A stretch of 8,300 nucleotides of DNA from Oscillibacter sp. (GTDB lineage Bacteria > Bacillota > Clostridia > Oscillospirales > Oscillospiraceae): positions 1-8,300 of the forward strand of contig JAFOCY010000176.1 of NCBI GenBank assembly GCA_017380995.1, in the 5' to 3' direction. The notes beneath the pieces are model-generated. The model searched no databases. It had not been told where the DNA came from and saw nothing but the letters and a program-made list of their open reading frames with translations. A program made the translations under genes and the position numbers. Shown piece after piece: positions 4,548 through 8,300 of this stretch; the first letter of the stretch is position 1; the number at the start of each line of letters is the position of its first letter.

Positions 4548-6107
4548 ATGAAGAAACGACTCACCGCATTCCTTCTGGCAGCGCTTATGTGCACCGGACT
4601 TTGCGCCTGCGGCAGCAAAGCCGAAAGCCCCTCCCAGTCTGCCACCGCTCCCCCGGCCAGCTCCACCGAGAGCGCCAATAAGGCCGCCAACGCCGTGACC
4701 GTTGGCATCGCGCAAGACCTTGACAACAGTCTTGACCCCCACAAAGCCGTGGCGGCAGGAACTAAGGAAGTCATGTTCAACGTATTTGAAGGTCTGGTTA
4801 AACCCACCTCCAACGGAGATCTGATCCCTGCCGTCGCCTCAAACTACACCGTTTCCGAAGACCACCTCACCTATACCTTCACCCTCCGCGAGGGCGCGAA
4901 GTTCCACAACGGTGACGCGGTGACCGCAGAGGATGTCGTATATTCCCTCAAGCGTGTCGCCGCCCCCACTGAGACAGGTGTTGTCCAGGTGGAGGCGCTT
5001 TCTATTATGGCCGATGTGGCGGCCGTGGACGAGCGCACCGTGGCCATCACCCTCACCGAGCCCAGCAACGAGTTTATCTCCTACCTGACCGTTGCCATCC
5101 TCCCCGCGGACTACACCGAGCAGGACACCAAGCCCGTTGGCACCGGCCCCTTCACCTTTGCCTCCCGCTCCGCCCAGGAAAACATCATCCTGGCCAAGTT
5201 TGAGGAGTACTGGGGCCAGAAGGCCTACCTGGACCAGGTGACCTTCCGCATCATCGAAAACGCCGAGGGCCTTCTGATGGGCCTCCAGTCCGGCGCCATC
5301 GACATCTGCTCCCACCTGACCACCACCCAGGTCTCCCAGCTCAGCGACAGTGAGTTCAGCATTGCCCAGGGCAACATGAACCTGGTGCAGGCCATGTACC
5401 TCAACAACGCCGTGGCCCCCTTTGATAACGTCCTGGTCCGCCAGGCCCTGTGCCACGCCATTGACCGCCAGATGATCCTGGACCTGGCCTTTGACGGCTA
5501 CGGTACCCTCATCGGCTCCAGTATGTATCCCGCCTTTGGCAAGTATTTTGACGATACCCTCACCAACCACTACGCCTACGATGTGGACGCCGCCAAGGCC
5601 CTCCTGGCCCAGGCCGGCTATCCGGGCGGCTTTGACATGACCATCACCGTCCCCTCCAACTACCAGCCCCACATGGATACCGCCGAAGTGGTGGTGGAGC
5701 AGCTCAAGGCCATCGGCGTCAATGCCGTGATCCAGCCTGTGGAGTGGGAGACCTGGGTCAGTGAGGCTTATGTGGGCCGCAACTTCCAGGCGACTCTCGT
5801 GGGCGTGGACGCCTCCACCATGACGGCCCGTGCCCTGCTGGAGCGCTTCACCTCCACCTACTCCAAGAACTTCATCAACTACAATAACGCTGAGTACGAC
5901 GCCCTCTTCGCCCAGGCCCAGGCCTGCTACGATGACGCGGAGCAGACCGCCCTCTACAAGGCCATGGAGCGCAACCTCACCGAAAACGCCGCCAACGTCT
6001 ACATCCAGGACCTGGCGGACCTGGTGGCCGTGCGGAAGGGCCTGACGGGCCTGGAGTTCTATCCCATCTACGTGCTGGACCTTTCCACCGTCCGCTACGA
6101 GGGATAA
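4548..6107 (+). CDS. Family 5 solute-binding lipoprotein of a Dpp/Opp/Nik-type ABC importer
   Basis: The 519-residue protein begins with a lipoprotein signal peptide: KKR at 2-4, a hydrophobic core to about residue 17, then the lipobox LCAC at 18-21, with Cys21 as the lipidated residue. A Ser/Ala/Pro-rich linker (about 23-48) follows. The rest is a bacterial extracellular solute-binding domain of family 5. The stretch from TFTLREGAKFHNGD (110-123) through TAEDVVYSLKR (126-136) is its signature, and GTGPF (198-202) and VRQALCHAIDR (297-307) are other conserved blocks. Such proteins sit on the outer face of the membrane and deliver peptides, nickel complexes, opines or similar solutes to the permeases encoded next. 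The start at 4548 is preferred over GTG/ATG codons at 4527 and 4530 because AAAGGAAG (4533-4540) lies at the right distance and the signal peptide begins there. Substrate cannot be read from the sequence. Confidence 0.93.
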   Translation: MKKRLTAFLLAALMCTGLCACGSKAESPSQSATAPPASSTESANKAANAVTVGIAQDLDNSLDPHKAVAAGTKEVMFNVFEGLVKPTSNGDLIPAVASNYTVSEDHLTYTFTLREGAKFHNGDAVTAEDVVYSLKRVAAPTETGVVQVEALSIMADVAAVDERTVAITLTEPSNEFISYLTVAILPADYTEQDTKPVGTGPFTFASRSAQENIILAKFEEYWGQKAYLDQVTFRIIENAEGLLMGLQSGAIDICSHLTTTQVSQLSDSEFSIAQGNMNLVQAMYLNNAVAPFDNVLVRQALCHAIDRQMILDLAFDGYGTLIGSSMYPAFGKYFDDTLTNHYAYDVDAAKALLAQAGYPGGFDMTITVPSNYQPHMDTAEVVVEQLKAIGVNAVIQPVEWETWVSEAYVGRNFQATLVGVDASTMTARALLERFTSTYSKNFINYNNAEYDALFAQAQACYDDAEQTALYKAMERNLTENAANVYIQDLADLVAVRKGLTGLEFYPIYVLDLSTVRYEG

Positions 6108-6169
6108 CGAGAACCTATGAATTTATGGCTGCTTCATAACGGCCATGCTCCCGGAAAGGAGATGATACC

Positions 6170-7120
6170 ATGAAATACGCATTGAAACGCATTTTGCAGT
6201 TTATGCTCACCATGGTCATCGTCTCCTTTTTGGCGTTTTTGGCCTTTGACCTGATCTCCGGCGACGCTGCCACCGCCCTCCTTGGCACCGAGGCAACGGA
6301 AGAGGCCCTGGCCGCCCTGCGGGAGGAAATGGGCCTGACCCGTCCCCTCCCGGTGCGCTACGGCGAGTGGCTCCTGGGCTTTTTCACCGGAAACCTGGGC
6401 GTTTCCTACATTTACCATCAGAGCGTCAGCGAGCTAATTGCCCCCAAGATCGCCGTGACCCTCCTTTTAAGCTTTGTAAGCTTTTTGCTGATCGTCCTGA
6501 TCTCCATTCCCCTGGGTCTTTCCGCCGCCAAGCGCAGCGGCGGTATCCTGGAGGCATCCTCCTCCGCCTTCAACCAGCTTTGCATGGCGGTGCCCCCCTT
6601 CTTTACCGGTATGCTCCTGTCCTATGTCTTCGGCATTATGCTCAAATGGTTCATGCCCGGTAATTTCCCGGACCTTCACACGGACTTTGGTGGCGCTATG
6701 AAGCATATTTTCTTCGCCGCCATCGCCATTGCCATCCCCCGCATCGCCATGACCGTGCGAATGCTCAAAAGCACCATCCAGTCCGAGATGCGCAAGGACT
6801 ATGTCCGCACCGCCATCTCCCGGGGCAACGACCGCAGCGCCGTGCTCCGCGTCCATGTACTGAAAAACTCCCTGGTGCCCGTCATCTCCTTCCTGGCTCA
6901 GACCATGGCGGAGATCGTGGCCGGCGGCATCGTGGTGGAGCAGGTATTTTCCATCCCCGGCCTGGGGCGGATGCTGGTCAGCTCCATCTCCAACCGGGAC
7001 TACCCGGTGGTCCAGGCCATCATCGTGATCCTGGCGCTGTGGGTGGTGCTCTCCGGCACCCTTGCCGACCTTGTGAACCAGCGCATCGACCCCCGCCTGC
7101 GGCTTGGAGGTGACCGATGA
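6170..7120 (+). CDS. ABC importer permease, DppB/OppB/NikB type
   Basis: The 316-residue integral membrane protein has about six hydrophobic segments (near 8-30, 92-118, 131-158, 176-197, 233-256 and 280-303). A roughly 60-residue outer region follows the first, as in the DppB subfamily. The cytoplasmic EAA-like loop that docks on the ATPase is at 211-237, beginning YVRTA and ending KNSLVP. FSIPGLG (260-266) and the near-terminal DPR (307-309) are further family marks. AAAGGAG (6155-6161) lies eight bases before the ATG. It lies 62 bases after the binding-protein gene, a common spacing allowing higher expression of the binding protein. Its stop overlaps the start of the next permease by 4 bases. 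It should pair with that permease to form the transmembrane channel. Confidence 0.94.
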   Translation: MKYALKRILQFMLTMVIVSFLAFLAFDLISGDAATALLGTEATEEALAALREEMGLTRPLPVRYGEWLLGFFTGNLGVSYIYHQSVSELIAPKIAVTLLLSFVSFLLIVLISIPLGLSAAKRSGGILEASSSAFNQLCMAVPPFFTGMLLSYVFGIMLKWFMPGNFPDLHTDFGGAMKHIFFAAIAIAIPRIAMTVRMLKSTIQSEMRKDYVRTAISRGNDRSAVLRVHVLKNSLVPVISFLAQTMAEIVAGGIVVEQVFSIPGLGRMLVSSISNRDYPVVQAIIVILALWVVLSGTLADLVNQRIDPRLRLGGDR

Positions 7121-7929
7121 AAAAGAAGATGAACGGCTTCCTCCTGGCGGGCCTTGCCATTACCGGTCTTTTGACCGCGGCCATCCTCCTGGGAACGGTC
7201 TGGACCCCCTACGACCCCGCCGCCATGTCCGGCAGCGAAAAATACCTGGCCCCCTGTCTCCAGCACCCCTTCGGGACGGACAACTTTGGCCGGGATATCC
7301 TCTCCCGCGTGATGAAGGGGGCGGGGACCACCTTCTTCATCGCCGTTTTGACGGTTCTCATCGGCGCCGTCTTCGGCACCGCCGCCGGCGCCCTCACCGG
7401 GTACTTTGGCGGTATTGTGGATGATGTGCTGATGCGCCTGAACGACGCCCTGACCGCCTTTCCCAGCATTTTGCTGGCCCTGGTGGTCATCTCCCTGATG
7501 GGACCGGGCAAGACTTATAACGTAGTGCTGGCCCTGGGCCTTGTGTTCATCCCCAGCTTTGCCCGGGTGACCCGTACCGCCTTCGCCTCCGCCCGGGATG
7601 TAAACTACATCAAAAGCGCCCGTCTCATGGGCGCCTCCTCCGGACGGATTCTCCTGGTCCATATCCTGCCCAACACCATGAACGTACTGCTCCCCTCCAT
7701 CACTATCGGCTTTAATAATGCGGTCCTGGCCGAGGCCTCCATGAGCTATCTGGGCGTGGGCGCAACGCCTACCGACGCTTCTTTGGGCTATATGCTCTCC
7801 GAGGCCCAGGGTATGTTCGGCCGCGCCCCCTGGTACGCCCTTTGTACCGGAGCTGTCATCGTGCTGTTGGTCTTTGGCGTGGGCCTCATCGGCGAGGGAT
7901 TGCAGCGCCGGGAAGGAGGTGTGGGCTGA
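7117..7929 (+). CDS. ABC importer permease, DppC/OppC/NikC type
   Basis: The 270-residue membrane protein carries the DppC-subfamily marks: HPFGTDNFGRD at 50-60 after the first membrane segment, the EAA loop at 164-186 (YIKSAR, then MGAS, ending HILPN), and SYLGVG at 210-215 followed by ASLGYML (221-227). Hydrophobic segments lie near 7-29, 73-97, 112-128, 134-150, 187-206 and 239-259. The length is slightly short for the family because the N-terminal cytoplasmic tail is brief. GGAGGTGA (7106-7113) lies inside the end of the preceding gene, and the ATG overlaps that gene's stop as ATGA, so the two permeases are probably translated in balance. Confidence 0.94.
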   Translation: MKKKMNGFLLAGLAITGLLTAAILLGTVWTPYDPAAMSGSEKYLAPCLQHPFGTDNFGRDILSRVMKGAGTTFFIAVLTVLIGAVFGTAAGALTGYFGGIVDDVLMRLNDALTAFPSILLALVVISLMGPGKTYNVVLALGLVFIPSFARVTRTAFASARDVNYIKSARLMGASSGRILLVHILPNTMNVLLPSITIGFNNAVLAEASMSYLGVGATPTDASLGYMLSEAQGMFGRAPWYALCTGAVIVLLVFGVGLIGEGLQRREGGVG

Positions 7930-8300
7930 TGCTGGAGATCAAAGATTTGCGCGTAAAGTTCCACAACCGGACCCGTGAGGCCGTCTCCGGCGTGTCCCTC
8001 ACCATCCATGACGGCGAGATCTTAGGTTTGGTGGGCGAATCCGGTTCCGGCAAGTCCGTCACCGCCATGAGCATCGCGGGCCTGCTCCCCCGCAAGCAGT
8101 GTTCCTACTCCGGCGAGATCTTATTGGACGGAGCGGAGCTTTTGCACATTGACCGCAAGGAGCTGCGAAAGCTCCAGGGCAAGTCCATCGGCGTTGTGTT
8201 CCAGGAGCCTATGAGCGCCATGGACCCGCTGATGAAGGTGGGCGCGCAGGTGGAAGAAGTGCTGCGCATCCACACCAAAATGACCAAGGCAGAGCGGAAG
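7929..8300 (+). CDS. ABC importer ATPase, DppD/OppD type (partial, runs off right edge)
   Basis: The visible 124 residues are the N-terminal part of an ABC ATPase; family members are usually about 320-340 residues. The Walker A motif is GESGSGKS at 36-43 and the Q-loop is FQEPMSAMDP at 91-100, close to the FQEP/DPM form typical of peptide/nickel importers. The ABC signature, Walker B and the C-terminal oligopeptide-importer extension would lie beyond the window. The ATG overlaps the TGA of the upstream permease gene by one base, and AAGGAGGT (7913-7920) lies eight bases before it. It supplies ATP hydrolysis for the two permeases. A second ATPase gene of the DppF/OppF kind is expected next, as usual for these operons, but is not visible. 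Confidence 0.94.
   Translation, partial: MLEIKDLRVKFHNRTREAVSGVSLTIHDGEILGLVGESGSGKSVTAMSIAGLLPRKQCSYSGEILLDGAELLHIDRKELRKLQGKSIGVVFQEPMSAMDPLMKVGAQVEEVLRIHTKMTKAERK

Noticed and set aside
4839..5672. Leftward open frame of 277 codons opposite the solute-binding protein gene
   Set aside because: It is Gly/Val-rich, as expected from the complement of GC-rich third positions, with no domain or start signal.

Overview
The window looks like ordinary chromosomal DNA from a GC-rich member of the Firmicutes, most likely a clostridial gut-type bacterium of the Oscillospiraceae kind. This is inferred from the mix of GC-rich coding sequence, strong AAAGGAG/AGGAGG ribosome binding sites, sigma-A-like promoters in AT-rich gaps, a typical Gram-positive lipoprotein, and the gene families present. 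No rRNA, tRNA, CRISPR array, insertion sequence, phage gene or origin was seen. No gap between genes exceeds about 210 bases.

Layout, left to right. (1) A leftward 60-residue membrane protein (77-259) with a five-glycine zipper, ending at a hairpin terminator. (2) A rightward gene (386-1420) with its own promoter, encoding a histidine phosphatase fused to a GNAT acetyltransferase. It converges on (3) a leftward two-gene operon: a DagK/YegS-type lipid kinase (2945 to 2058) overlapping a CoA-pyrophosphatase-like Nudix hydrolase (2061 to 1456) by 4 bases. A strong GC hairpin lies between the convergent units. (4) A roughly 205-base divergent promoter region (2946-3150) with one promoter each way and an 11-bp direct repeat in the leftward promoter. 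(5) A rightward AI-2E/PerM-family membrane protein (3151-4386), closed by a very good intrinsic terminator. (6) A rightward Dpp/Opp/Nik-type ABC importer operon that runs off the right edge: solute-binding lipoprotein (4548-6107), two permeases (6170-7120 and 7117-7929) and the start of an ATPase (7929 onward). The last three overlap by 1 to 4 bases.

The importer genes form a standard system: the lipoprotein captures a small peptide or similar solute outside the membrane, the two permeases form the channel, and the ATPase powers it. The lipid kinase and Nudix enzyme are probably co-translated and may both serve lipid or CoA housekeeping. I do not see a clearly new biological system. The points most worth checking are the phosphatase-acetyltransferase fusion, the glycine-zipper miniprotein, the TTAACA direct repeat in the lipid kinase promoter, and a promoter-like sequence placed directly on top of the terminator before the importer operon.
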